This document shows positions 36,701-48,740 of a stretch of DNA of 64,000 nucleotides, in pieces. A model generated the notes under the pieces. It was not told where the DNA came from. It was given only the letters and a program-made list of their open reading frames with translations, and made no database searches. How positions within the stretch are numbered: the first letter of the stretch is position 1; each line of letters begins with the position of its first letter. The DNA is from Crotophaga sulcirostris (taxonomy: Eukaryota > Chordata > Aves > Cuculiformes > Crotophagidae), in NCBI GenBank assembly GCA_013397455.1, contig VYZB01000030.1:2493505-2557504 (forward strand), read 5' to 3'. A program made the position numbers and the translations under genes.

Positions 36701-39700
36701 CCCTTATTACCAGCTCTGCGATATAAACATGTGCCTTCTCTTGCTGTCTCCCCAACCATTCATTAACACAGCGGTAGCAGTTAGATTCAGTTTATTTTTT
36801 TTTTTTCTCAGCATCAACTTTCACCTATTTTTGAATATTTTTGTATCCCTCCTCCACTCTCCTTGTTCTTCATCAGCTTTCTCTCTTTCCATAAAACACC
36901 AGGAGTGTCACACTCCTCATGTTTGCCAACAAGAAACAGTAATTGCTGGCAAATACAAAATGCTCGGCTGCCCCTAATCTGTCACCTGGGTACAGCTCCT
37001 ATGGTGGCATTTCATTCTTTGTGGGGCACTGCAGCCCTATATGAACATTTAAAAGCTGTGAGTCAGGCCTGTAAGAAAAGTCATGCATGACTTAAAATCA
37101 CAAGGATGATCAAAACTAATAAAATGCATATTTTCATTTTGCCTTTGGGTTTTCTAAGGTTGTGAGGCACACCCATTTAAGGTGTGCAAGCTCTTATTTG
37201 CAAGCATTAGGGCTAGAAATTCAGAGCATTCATTTTTCATAAGCTACACAATTTCTTCTTTTCAGAAAAACAGAGAATATTGCAAGACCTAATGGCCAAG
37301 ATTGGCAACACTGGTACTGTCACTGAATGTACTTAGTGAAACTAAAAGAGTGATTTTTCCTTTTCCATCTAGAAAAGGGGTTAGATTTTCACATCAGCCC
37401 ACTGACTTAGTGTTTGGATATGTCAAACTACTTGAAGAGTATAGATTGCTTTTGCTGCGACTTTTAAAAAATTGTATCAATGTGTTGATGTTGGATGAAA
37501 GTCACAGTGGGGTTAACTGTTCCCTGAGATTGTACTTTCAGCCTGCGGCTGCCTGTACCACCAATTTGGCTTGGCCTTAGCATATTCATTTCATCTCTTC
37601 ACCTTCATACAGCTTAGTATAGTTAGACTGAATATATTTCTGTATTTTCTTCTTCCAAGCCTTCTCTCCTTTTTTTTCATTGATACAAGTTTTGAGTATT
37701 ATAGCATGATGCTCAAAAGGCTGGACTTGGCATATCCCATCACCCAGACCTTCAGACTAAACACCTAGCTGGCAGCCACGTCCCTTGGATAAATGGGATT
37801 CTGCAAAATGACAGGGCAGCTTGTCTAGGCAGGGGACAGGACCCATCCCAGAGTAAGTAATGAATTCCCTCAGGGGCTCATGGCTGTCACAAACATCACC
37901 ACCCTCTGCTTCCTGTGCCAGACGCAATTCCTAGAGCTTGCGTCCCCGGATACAAAGAGAGCACTAATAGTACCTGCCAAGACAGGCGGTCCTTCCCTTT
38001 AAAAAAAGAACACGAAAACAAACTACATGTGATAGAAGTTAGTCATGTTGCCTATTGCACTGTTGGCACAGTCTCCACCTGGGGCTCCCATACATGTGTC
38101 CAGGATTTGGGGATGAGTCAGACCTACTGCATATGTACTTATGGATGATCTGAGCATACACAGAACATAATGGGAGTATCACGATGTCCCAACTTGCTTT
38201 TGCTTCCCTTTGTGCAACAAGGTGTCTGTAAATCCTAGACAGAGTCCCTTTTCTCTGAGACAAAGTTGCTGGATGGAAAAACATTGTAGAGGAGTCTGCA
38301 TGTATGGGATCATCAATTAGTTTGCTAGAATTGAATTGACTAACAATGCTAAATCTTTCAATGATGCCTCTGGCCATGTAGCCTTGGTGATTTTCTGAAA
38401 TCTCTCAATTCTGGAGTCATGTTAACACTCAAGAATCTCTATTAAACAAAGAGTTTTCAGTCTCCATGTTTGTAAAATAAAGCTGGCCCCATATGATTCC
38501 CCAGCATATCTAAGAGTGAAGACAAATAAGAACACACTGAACCAGTATTTTGAAAACCAAAAGTCTGTAAGCCAATTGCATAGCTTTGGGGGACCTGAAA
38601 ATTTATTTCTGAACAGGTTGTATTGGCAAAATTCTATTTTTCCCTTTAATGGCTATGTCTGTGCTTGTACAGTTTGGCTTCCTACACGTTCTGTAATAAA
38701 ACTATCAATGTTATTTTGTATATATTGAGTCTTTTGTTTTATTTTTCCTTATAGTTCCAGAGTCACTAACAGGAGAGAGAATGTTATATGCAAGGCAATT
38801 ATTCAGGCCAGGATTAAAGCACGGAATATATTTCCCTTGGAAATAAAGTTTTCAGACAGTCTTTTCTGCATTCAGAAAAAAGATGAAAACTTAAACACTG
38901 CCTGTTCTGGTTCCCTGCTTCTAGCAAGAGAAAGGGTTGGTTTTTTTGTCTGTCTTTCTTGAAAGCAGAAAGATTGTTAAGAACAAGGAACCAAATCCGG
39001 AAGGACAAAAAAGCCACTGAGCTAAAGTAACTTGTTGATGGGAGAATGTTTGTTAGCCCTCAGTGGTAATGTCTCACTTCCATGAGGCTGTTTTACTGCA
39101 GGCAAAACACAACAACATAGCAATGAATAAAATATTAAATGCTGCTGAGACTTTTATAAGGATGTTTTTATAGTTCTACCAGGTGCAGTGGCATTTTTTT
39201 TAATTACCTGGACATGACAAAGAGTACTACAAAGCTGGAGTGTTGTTTCACTGGTATACATTAGGCAATAAAGGTAACAGCCAGGGAAGGGAACTCAACT
39301 GCAGGTGGAAGATTCTTGTCTGTGCACAGAAATGGTCAGTGTTGTTCTGCTCTGTCTGTAGTTATTTCCCTACTAACAGGTGGAAAGAATTTTAAAGGGT
39401 ATAAAACCCACTCTAAAAAAGCCACTTGCTTTAGCCATCAAATTAATTCAAAGTACTGGTGTCTTCCCAAATGGTAGCACTCTCCTGTGTTTCCCATTGT
39501 GCCTTATTCAAGTCAGTACACATAATGCTGTAAGGAGTAACGAGCCTGGCCATCTGCTGATGCTCACTCCTGCCTTTTTCCATCTTTGTACTATGTACTG
39601 ATGCTCTTCAACACCAAGGAGCCCTGTGCTGGTGCAGCCCCTGCACATCTGATAACTACTCTGCTTTGCTAAACAAGCAAAGCTTGTGCAGGATTGTTCC

Positions 39701-39957
39701 TTGTCACCTCATTATTCACAGGACCTGACCCATTAGAAATTTTACCGAAACATTTCCCAAGACCTTTCTAGGAACTCATTCCTTGGGAAAAGGATCAGTC
39801 CTGACAACACTATAATATTTCCTAAAAGTGATACCAATGAGAAATCAAACAATATGATTTTTTTGCAATTAATCAATTTGTACACTGAGTAGTAAGAATA
39901 TAAAAACCTGCTCCTCTGCTAAACCTGTTTCCCGTATGCTGGTTAGTTCCTTATAAG

Positions 39958-40020
39958 AGACTGAGCCTGCAAAAGCCTGAGCATCTGCCATGCCCTCAGC
40001 TCCCACTGACTCCAAGGACA
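39958..40020. repeat. Relic palindromic repeat arm
   Basis: The segment gagcctgcaaaagcctgagc followed by ctcagctcccactgactcca fits the pattern of old archosaur repeats with a cagctcccattgacttcaat-like core. It is diverged. Confidence 0.4.
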
Positions 40021-40129
40021 ACAGAACTTATTCCGTTTTTATCTGCCTTTGCAGGTCCTCTCCTTCTTCAGGACCCAATATAATCCTATTTAATGAGTAC
40101 TCTTTGACACTCAGCAACTCCAAGCTATT

Positions 40130-40212
40130 ATAAGGTAGGGAAGTATTATCTAACAGAGCGAAATTGCGCATCTTGTCCAAGATCATGCAGAAAATCTGTT
40201 GTAGCACCATAG
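40130..40212 (-). repeat. Possible MIR-like SINE core, reverse orientation
   Basis: The block cttgtccaagatcatgcaga followed by aaatctgttgtagcacca resembles the reverse-complement MIR core (cttgcccaaggtcacacagc ... agtggcagagc). It is diverged. Confidence 0.35.
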
Positions 40213-40927
40213 AAAAAAAGATCCTGGAGAAGAACTAACTTTTTTTCTGTTAGATATGGACTAATACATAGGTCTTCAATGTTTACGATTTTCTCTGCTT
40301 TACTTTCTCTGATTTACTCAAGACTTAATATTGATTTTTAACTACCCTGGGATGTTTTGATACTAGATAACCTTCTCTTTTATTGTTTGTATTTCTCCCA
40401 ATTCCTCTCTTGCAAGAGCAAGGGCTCTGCAGATAGGTTCCTGTACATTTAGCAAGTGTTGTGAATGGTCAGTGGTTCTCCCAGTATTTTCTGCCGGCCA
40501 CCACTGACACCAGCATAAAAGTAGTGCAAAAAGGTTGTGTCTGTACCACAGTTCATAGTCCAGCATCGTAGCACCAATGCATCTCCACCACTGCTTTAGG
40601 CTGTGAGCTGTGCTAGCTGAATTATAAACATCCCTTTCTCCTACCTCCATGAAGGTGGAAACTTCTTATGGAGAAGAAAACCAGAAACAGAGGGGCATGA
40701 TGAAACCTTGTACTTCTGCAGCTAAGCCCACCTGTGCACATCTGCCAGAGTCATGGCTCAAAACTGTGTTCAGTGCTGTGAAGGTAGACGCACTGGGGAA
40801 CATCTTCATGAGCTGGCTTGATTACTGGTTCTAGTTGTTAAAACCTGAGCTTGGCATAGGCTAGTGAGACAGACCTAGTGGACAGACCTTATTGTGGCCC
40901 TCAGTACTTAAACAGAGTTTTATAAGA

Positions 40928-41224
40928 AAGAAAGGGACAGATGTTTTAGCAAGGCCTGTTGCAACAAGACAAGAGGTAATGGCTTTAAACTAAAAGAGGG
41001 TAGATTTAGACTGGATATAAGGAAGAAATCTTTCATAATGAGGGTGGTAGAACATTGGAACAGGTTGCCCAGAGAGGTAGTGGATGCCCCATCCCTGGAA
41101 ACATTCAAGGTCAGGTTGGACTGGGCTTCGAGCAACCTGATCAAGTTGAAGTTGCCCTCCTCACTGGAGGGGAGTTGGACTAGATGACCTTTAAAGGTCC
41201 CTTCCAACCCAAACCATTCTATGA
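40928..41224 (+). mobile_element. CR1 LINE 3' fragment, about 0.3 kb
   Basis: It reads through ggtaatggctttaaactaaa, ggataaggaagaaatc-like, acaggttgcccagagaggta and ctttaaaggtcccttccaac, and ends accattctatga. This is a clear plus-strand CR1 3' end, moderately diverged. Confidence 0.93.
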
Positions 41225-42323
41225 GGCTAAGTTCATTGGGCATTTACAGTGTGTACCTCTGGTAACTTGATGGAATGTTTTTAATATATCCTGTACCGTG
41301 CTGAGATGTTAAAAGATAGTACAGGGTATGAGGCACCAGGTTTTCTCGGATTATATTAAATTAAACCATATGTCAGCTGGACCATATCTAGTTTTATAAA
41401 GTGTAGCAGGGATAGAGTGGGAATGAGGACGGACAGGCCTCTGCTGTTCCCTGATTCTCTGTGTCATTGTGGTCCTCACACAGGCTGCAGCTGCTCCCAT
41501 GTGATGGTACCCAAGAGATTTCCATCTGTTACAGAACAGGAACATGATACCTCTGTTTTTCTCTGTCCCTTCCTTCTCCCCATGTAGAGAGTGCAGGGAG
41601 TGTGGTCGGTAACCTGTGCTCACTAGCAATTCCTGGGAAACTGCCAGCATGGGGGTAAGAGATGGATAGACTCTGTCCCTGCTGATATGATACAACAAAG
41701 AGTAAAGTACACTTCATAAAAGCAGTAAGGCTATGTCATATTTCTGGCTGGGAAGACTTAAGGATTTCTGTGATTGCTTTAGGATCCTTGAATGAAAGGC
41801 ACTACCCCAAAGCAGACATAGCTATCAATTTTCCAACAGGCTTCTTTCCTAAGGTAGAATACTAGGACCGCAGTCATCCCATTTCAGTTTGGTGCCCCTT
41901 GCCAGAGTTTCTGAGAAAACTCAAAGCTGATAGTGACAAAATACTTGGATATTATGGGACAAAGTATGTGTTCTAGGTATATTAAAAGTCTCAGCTTCAA
42001 GTTTCCTAAAGAAAACATACAAAATCTCAAATGTATTATGAGCATCTGTGAAGCCATAGAAATGTCTTGTTTTATTACTTTCTCCAGTAAAACATTTTAT
42101 TGTTTTTAAATCCAGCAAAATCTGATGACATTTTGACAGAGAAGATTCATTGTCTCACTTAAGGAAACACTGTTCAGATCTGCCTTGCTGTAAAACTTTT
42201 TATTTGCTGCAAACCTCAAGCCATTCCAATATTCAAGACGGCTTTAGAAAAAACACTTCAGGCATTATAATTTTACAAGAAGTGAATAACTGCTTAGAGA
42301 TTTTTGCAAAACAAATGGCTTAC

Positions 42324-42452
42324 TTTTAAGCAATCAAAGCACTGGTTTAGCTTCTCTAATGAGGTAGTTCCCTCAAGGAGCTGGAGAATACTGACACCAG
42401 ATACTCCCTCTGTTGTTGCAGCAGATTTCTTTGGCATTGACAAATAGCCTAT
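42324..42452 (-). other. Possible orphan coding exon (43 codons, phase 0-0)
   Basis: On the minus strand a good acceptor (ccttgctatttcag) is followed by exactly 43 open codons, starting IGYLSMPKKSAATTEG and ending CFDCLK, and then a donor (gtaagc). The frame stays open further upstream to a second good acceptor (ctacctgcctgcttag), which would give a 209-base version starting at 42532. I do not recognise the peptide. Chance is a serious alternative, because short open segments with plausible splice sites are common in vertebrate intergenic DNA. Confidence 0.15.
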
Positions 42453-44411
42453 CTGAAATAGCAAGGTCAGATGGACAGTAACAGAACAAATAAGAGCATC
42501 AAACTTGTAGTATTCCAGTGCTCTCAGCATTCCTAAGCAGGCAGGTAGATGGATGAACAGACATTTTTGTCATTTGGAACATTTGTATCTAGATCCTTGA
42601 CAGACGCTTCAGGCACACTGTTTGCTTTCTAGACACCAGGATGCGGCCAGGCGCCAAGATTATTTACACAGAACAGGCCACCCATTGCTTTGTCTCTAAA
42701 TCCAAGAATCCAGCGACACAGTCTGAGGCAAGAACTCTGCTACATGTAGTGGAGGCAACAGAAAGTTGCAAAAGGAAAAATTGCCCCACAGCAACCTCAG
42801 GGATGCAATAAATTCTGCTGGCTTTTAAAAGCCTCAGAAGGAGGGCTGCTCTTAAGGGATAACCAAGCAGTGCTACACTGATGACAGGATCTTTGCTCCC
42901 CTTAAACTGCAGACAGGGTCAGGTAGGACCAGATTTCTTGTGTGCATGGAGACTTTCTTTCAGTTCCTCATGGCCATAGGAATACTGCTGTCCTGTTAGA
43001 GCATCCCTGGTCCCTTTATACTCACAATTTCACACTTGGTAGCCTCTGGGCTTTCTGTGCACTGACCTACTTGGGCAAGGGTTTATGCAAGCATGGTATA
43101 TGGACAATGTAATGTTACAGAATTTAGGACTTCAGATTTTAGTTTTAAATGGTAATTAAATAATAGGGTGAAATACAATCATATATTGAGGCGGAGTCGT
43201 TAAAACAGGAGTTATGGGTGGGACTGAGGAGCACAGAGAGGCTCTCAGTGAGGTTGGAGTTGGCAGTGTTAATGACCTGACTCTCATAGCATGAGCCACT
43301 CCTTCCCTGAAAGACTTTACTATCAACTAAACAAAGCAGATGCAGGAGAAGAAAAAGCACAGAAGTACAAAATAATTTCTTTGCCTAAAGTTACTCATTG
43401 GCTGACAATGGCCCACTGTTCTCCTGAATACCAGGCCATGCTCAATGAACTATTTAACATGCATATTAAAAGCTTAAGTAGGGAGTTGTTAAGGCTTTAA
43501 AAGGCCCCAGCCCAGATTTCTAAACAAGGCTATCTAGAAGGAAGCTCTTACATTTTAACTGTGTGGCAAAACAATCTGCCTCCTTGCTGAGCATCCCAGT
43601 GGCTCTGACCACTAGTGGACTGGAGCTCTGCTCTGTGGAGGACCTCCATCCTACCTGCTCCCTGCTCAAGAAAGACACCAGGCAGCTAGTTTACTCCAAC
43701 GTCCCTTTTGCAGCTCCAGGAGTATCCATGAGCTGCTGGTTCTGAAGTTGGTACCATGAGTCTGGGCAGGGCAGCACTGACCTGGCTTCACTGCCCTCTT
43801 GGATGCTTTGAAGCAGCAGTGGGCATTGTCTGACATGGTCTGACTGGCATCCCGCTTACATGTTCTTACAGTTTTGATCCATACGTTCGCAACCTCCACC
43901 TGTGTTTTCACCTGTTGTCCTTTGTGATCACTCATCTTTCCCCAGATCTCCTTTTCTTCTCCCACCCCTTGAGAGGTAGAAAAACATTAAGATTTTTTTA
44001 AGGGTGGACTCATGTCTCTGATCAGGAAACCAGTATACAGAAAGCAGAGTATTGAACTTTTGTACATTACAAGGCTTTTTCATTCTGACCATTTTCATAG
44101 CAGACTTGATGAGTAAGACTCCAGAATGCCATACATAAACACCAAGAAATGGGATTTTAATTTCTGCATTTTTTTGATGAGAAATAGTCCCTGGGTTGTT
44201 TTGGAAAATGAAAGCTGAAAGCTGGAAATCCTAATGGTAATCACTGTTTTTTCATTTCCATATGTGCATCTTTCTTGCAAACTATATAGCATTGGCACAG
44301 TAAATATCCTTTATGTAATCTAAAAGTGAAATGCAGCCTGCAGCATGCTGTTAGTTCTTGATGATAACATCATATAAACAGAAGCATGAGGGAATCTGAA
44401 AAGATCCTGGG

Positions 44412-44493
44412 CCAATTTCTGCTCTTGGCTAGAATCCTACAACCCCCTTGAAGTCAGTGGTGTTCTGGGCTTGCAAATACCAGCAGAATTTGG
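44412..44493. repeat. Ancient MITE-like palindromic element
   Basis: The ends are inverted repeats: ccaatttctgc at the left and gcagaatttgg at the right match at 10 of 11 positions when one is reverse-complemented. The core includes ttgaagtcagtggtgtt, a half-palindrome seen in many old archosaur/amniote interspersed repeats. It is probably a relic DNA transposon. Confidence 0.55.
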
Positions 44494-44897
44494 ACTCTAA
44501 TTCTACAGATATCTGAATGTGGGCATTGCAATAGAGTGCTGGCATGGCTGCTCTTGAAAGGCCGCTGCCAAATGACTGCTGTGCCCGGTTTCCAGTGGGC
44601 CTGGGTAACTGAAACTCCGACTCATCCTGTTAGGATAAGGTGTAGAACAAAGGTCAAAGTGGCTGTGGAAAAAAAAAACAGTGAGATTCAGAATAAAATC
44701 AAATCAGATTTAAGACTCAGTTCTTCAAGAAAGTCTTGTGCTTATTTCTTTTGGGTTTTTATAGGCTGTCTCTAAGGAAGTAGGAGCTGATTCTGCTCTC
44801 ATTAGAGCCTATGGTAAAAATCTTAGCCGTCTCAGGAGCTGCACTCTGGGCCCTAAACAACGAGATAAGAAGAACTGAAATGATGTTAGCACTAAAC

Positions 44898-44942
44898 ACC
44901 TGACCCAAAGCCCACTGAAGTGAAGAAGAGACTTTCTATTTA
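44898..44942. repeat. Relic of a second palindromic repeat type
   Basis: The block cctgacccaaagcccactga followed by agtgaa resembles one arm of an old amniote repeat whose core is a gcccattgaagtcaatgg-like palindrome. Only one arm is recognisable. Confidence 0.45.
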
Positions 44943-47466
44943 CCAGCTCTGAAGATAAATCTGCCTCAAAATGAATATATTACTAAGATTCCTCAAGTGA
45001 TTTCTAAAGCTTTAGCAAAAGAAATAACAAGGTACTACAGCAGAAGCAAACATAAAAGAAACCAAAGAAAAAGGTCTTCTGTGTTAGCAGATAGATTAAA
45101 TGGATTTGGGAGAAGGGAGTAAAAATGAGAAGAAACTCCTTTCAGAAAATTTGTGCCAACATTTTCTAAAGAGGTGTATGAATAGATGGCCCTTGAAAAC
45201 AAGAAAATAAGTTGTGCTGAGGTATCAGGGTGATGAGAGCCTTAAATTATGACAGGCAGATCTAAATAGTGCAGGTCAAGGAGATTAAACACTGTTTCAG
45301 TTGTGATGTTATAAATGAGGAAGTAATGCTCACCAGCCGTTCCATTTTGCCATACATCATCAAATCACTGGCATAGCTGGCAAACCTTTCACCTTGCTCC
45401 TGGCTGTTTCAGCTTGTACCAGGATCCCCTCTCAATTATCTGGAGCTTCTTTTTGGCTGCTGTGCTGAAGAAAAATCATGCCTGCTAGAATGAAGTTGTT
45501 CCATAAAGCTGAACATCGTACGGCATATCAAGCTCCACGTGCTTCTGGCAGTCCTATGACCTGCTGAACATTTGTGCACTCTTAAAAATCAAAACTACTC
45601 CTATCAGCTTCTGATGGAAAAATAGCCTCTAACTCCTTCTCTGCAGTGGTTCTACAGAAAACAGGCTTCTGTTTTCACCTGCTGGCTCAGGGTCACTTCT
45701 GACTTCCCATCATCTTAGCTGATTTCTGGTCCTTTCTCAGAGGCACTGATGCCTTTTTTCTGGGCGGTTAACAGCTTAGTCATTTCTCTGATCATACACT
45801 TCCCTCTTTCCTTACTGTACGTGAGTTCAGCAAGGTTTTTTAGCCTATCAGTCTTGAGGCCCCCAAACAAGAAAACTGAATGCTATTTCTCCAATATTAC
45901 GTCTTCCATACACAGTGGATCAAGATGTACATTTAATTTTTAACAACATCCTTTATTATCCCCTAAGAATAAGCCTGACCATCTCGTTTCTGATTTTTTT
46001 CCCTCAGAGACAGCCTGACTACTGGCTCTTTTTCTACGGGTGGCATAAAACTCTGCATTCCTTATTTCCCAGTTGCTTGCCTCTTTTGAGTTGTGGCAGC
46101 TTCTGCTTGTACCAAACATACTGATTCTGAACGCTTCAAGAAATCTTCTTATTCCAGCACTACTGTAACTCACTTTTCTCATTTTGGCACATCAGAAAAC
46201 AGGTGGTTTGATACACAACTTAAGGAAGATCACATCTGAACATTCTGCTGCCCCCCATTGACATTTGATGCCATAACTTAACATTTGTTCCACCATGTGT
46301 TGCTGGTCAATAACTCCTGGCAGGAGGTGTCCATCTTGTTCACCGTTTACATTTCCCTTTTTATTCCTGCTGCTTTACTGCCAGCTGTTGTTCTGGTTGC
46401 TCACAACTGCAAAAGAATCAGTTGGCCTTTTTCTGAATAGACACTGTGAATGTTCCACCCTACTAGTCTGCATTTGTATTTCTAATGATGACATGAAAGC
46501 TGGCACATAGAAAACAGTCCAAAAGAACTAAAGGGAATTTAAGTTTTAAAAAGATCATAATAAAAAAATCATAAAAAAAAAGATGATCATTGGGAGGCTT
46601 AGAGGAATGTGATCATCACTCCCCACTGCTCCTCATGATTACTGCCAAGACCATGAAAGCTCTCCAAATAATGTCGTGGGGAATGCTGTGATACCCACAT
46701 GCAATGCAGGTCATCTTCTGTTCATGCAACCTGGCATTTGGAAGACTTATTGCATCAGTGAAGACAGCCAAGAGTGAATAATCTCTACCAAAATAGCTGT
46801 AGAGCTATGCTAGCACTTCCATGCTGGTTGCACCAGCATTTTCTGGTGTTGATCCAAACTCAGATATTCAAAACAAGAAAACTAAGGACCTTCTCCCATT
46901 AAGTGCTTTTGCCACGTTTATGGATCTGCCTGCTTGGCTCACAACATTGATGACAGCAAGCTCTTATCAAAGAAAGATCCCTGCTTGGACTTTATCTTTG
47001 CTCAGATCTTTCTTTGTTCTCTTGCAATGCCTTCCTTAGGAAAGTCTCACATTCCTCTGCTCAAAAAAGACCAAAAATTTTAAAATCTGTTCACTGTTCT
47101 CCTAGTAAATGGAAACATGTTTTACCCATCCTCAGCTTCTCTGGCTTTCCTTGAGCTCCACAATTGCTCATTTCATCCTCCTCCAAAACTCTCTACAAAC
47201 TCAGCTCACCTCCTGGCAGCTCCTCTAGTCTTGGCCTGCTCCTCTCTGCTATCCAAAGATAAAATTCCTCTTTTATTTACTTAGTTTCATCTCTCTGGAA
47301 TCCTGCCCTCCCTTCCTATCTGCTTGGAGCTTCGAAGTCACTCACCCTGCTTAAAATCCCACTTTTAAAACCTTCCTTCACGGTGTAGTTTACAGCTGCC
47401 TGTGACACTAGCTGAGACGACATAGAGTGGGCATGACATGAAAATGTTCTGTATAGAATAAGCTGC

Positions 47467-47538
47467 AGTGTATTGTCTCAAAGCCCCACAAAGAAAGAAA
47501 TTAGTGTACTGTCTCGGGGCCCCACAATTAAAGAAATA
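47467..47538. repeat. Imperfect 36-bp tandem duplication
   Basis: Two adjacent units begin agtgtattgtctc and agtgtactgtctc, and each contains gccccacaa and aaagaaat. They differ at about 7 of 36 positions. The unit sits just outside the first CpG island. Confidence 0.85.
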
Positions 47539-48059
47539 AATGAGTTCTGTGGCACATTGTGGCCAGCAAGGGGCTGAGAACCTGAGCAAGGGCTGCCAGG
47601 CAGGTGCCCAGCAAGGAGGGCCATGGCGCCCTGAGCCCACCAAAACAAAAACCACTTTGTCATGAAACCTTTTCCTTCAGGGATCTGAAGCACCCCCCGG
47701 GCAGAGGGCTGGCAGTGGGCATTTACACGTTAATTTTACAGAAAAAATTACTTATTTGGGGTGGGGGAGAAGGGTGGACGCGGCACCAAGACCGTATGAG
47801 GGGGGCACGCGGTGCCCGCAGCGCCCACCGCAGCCCCAGCCTGAGGGGAGCGGGGCTCCCCCGCCCACACTCGCTCCCCCCCGGTCACGCGCGGGAGGGG
47901 GGAGCACAGGGCGCGCCGCTGCCCCTTTAAATAGCGTTCGCTGCCTCACGTCGCCGCCTCCGTGTAATAACGAGTCGCGGGGCGTAGCGCCGCCCCCTCC
48001 TCCTCGCGGCCTCCCTTCCGCGGCTCCGCCAATCAGCGCCCGCCCGCGTCACTCCTGAG

Positions 48060-48152
48060 GGCAACGAAACACGGAGAAAGGGGGAGGAAGAAAAAAAAAA
48101 AAGTTTGGTGAGGAGTGCGCGGGGCCGGCCGGGCGCGGCGGGGCCCGGACAG
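48060..48152 (+). other. Putative non-coding first exon (probably ZFAND6 5' UTR)
   Basis: The segment starts downstream of the CCAAT box and ends gcccggacag followed by the donor gtgagg. It contains no ATG that begins a long frame, so it would be 5' UTR. The start is only approximate, placed from promoter geometry. ZFAND6 has untranslated leader exons in mammals, which fits. Confidence 0.4.
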
Positions 48153-48331
48153 GTGAGGGGGCGCGGGGCCGGTGGCGGCGGCGGCTGAGGGGAGGCTGAG
48201 GGTGGGATTCCCCCCCGGAGGCGCCCCCAGACCCCACACTCGGCGGGCGCGGGGCTGCGGGGCGGCCGGGCCGGGCCCAGCGCCGTGGGGCTGTTTTTTC
48301 TGCCTTTTTTGGTCGTTCCTTCCTCCTTCTT

Positions 48332-48344
48332 CCCCCCCCCCCCC
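48332..48344. repeat. C13 homopolymer in the CpG island
   Basis: Thirteen C in a row lie within a longer pyrimidine tract just downstream of the putative first-exon donor. Confidence 0.9.
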
Positions 48345-48740
48345 TCCCCAACCCGCCTCAGGGTGCGCGCGCAGGAGCCATCCCAGGGCAGAGGTGTTTG
48401 TACTCGTGTCCTTGGGTGGAAGGGGCGAGGCGGGCTGCCAGCGCTTCCCCCCCCCCTCCCCAGCGGTTATTTTCGTGCGGGAGCAAAGCCGGGAGGTGGG
48501 CATGGCCGAACGGCGCTGCCCCGCCAGCGGGAGGGCTGCCCTGGCCTTTCCCCGGGCCGGGCTGGCGTGGCTGCCGCGGAGGGCAGGGGTCTGGGGGGCT
48601 CAGGGAGCAGCGTGTAGTTTGCGCACCTTCCAGCGGAGCCAGGGATTTCAGCCCTGTCGTCTGGCGTTTTGGTGTACCAAAATCCTGGGCTGCATCCAAA
48701 GAAGCGTGGGCAGTCGAGCGAGGGAGGGGTTTCTCCCCCT

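Larger units (their letters stand above)
21926..40927. other. Large intergenic region without recognisable genes
   Basis: About 19 kb of AT-rich sequence lies upstream of BCL2A1. All open frames are short and resemble no family I know. It contains a poly-purine run, a TA/TG microsatellite and ancient MITE/SINE-like relics, listed separately. It could hold BCL2A1 enhancers or non-coding RNAs, but nothing in the sequence alone proves either. Confidence 0.6.
41225..47760. other. Intergenic region before the first CpG island
   Basis: No known gene is recognised. It contains one open segment with good splice sites (42324-42452, minus), two archosaur-type palindromic relics near 44.4 and 44.9 kb, and a 36-bp tandem duplication at 47.47 kb. 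Confidence 0.6.
47760..48620 (+). promoter_or_regulatory. CpG-island promoter, probably of ZFAND6
   Basis: CpG density rises sharply from about 47.76 kb. Reading plus there is a TTTAAATA element (47926-47933), a CRE-like tcacgtcg (about 47946) and a CCAAT box in ccgccaatcagcg (48029-48033). A purine-rich leader and the splice donor at 48153 follow. ZFAND6 is the next gene after BCL2A1 in human and chicken and is transcribed away from it, so by synteny this is the best candidate promoter. No ZFAND6 coding sequence is present in the window to confirm it. Confidence 0.55.

Noticed and set aside
40363..40650. Minus-strand open frame of 95 codons rich in Trp and Cys
   Set aside because: No family resemblance, no supporting splice sites or promoter. 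Length is within chance for the region.
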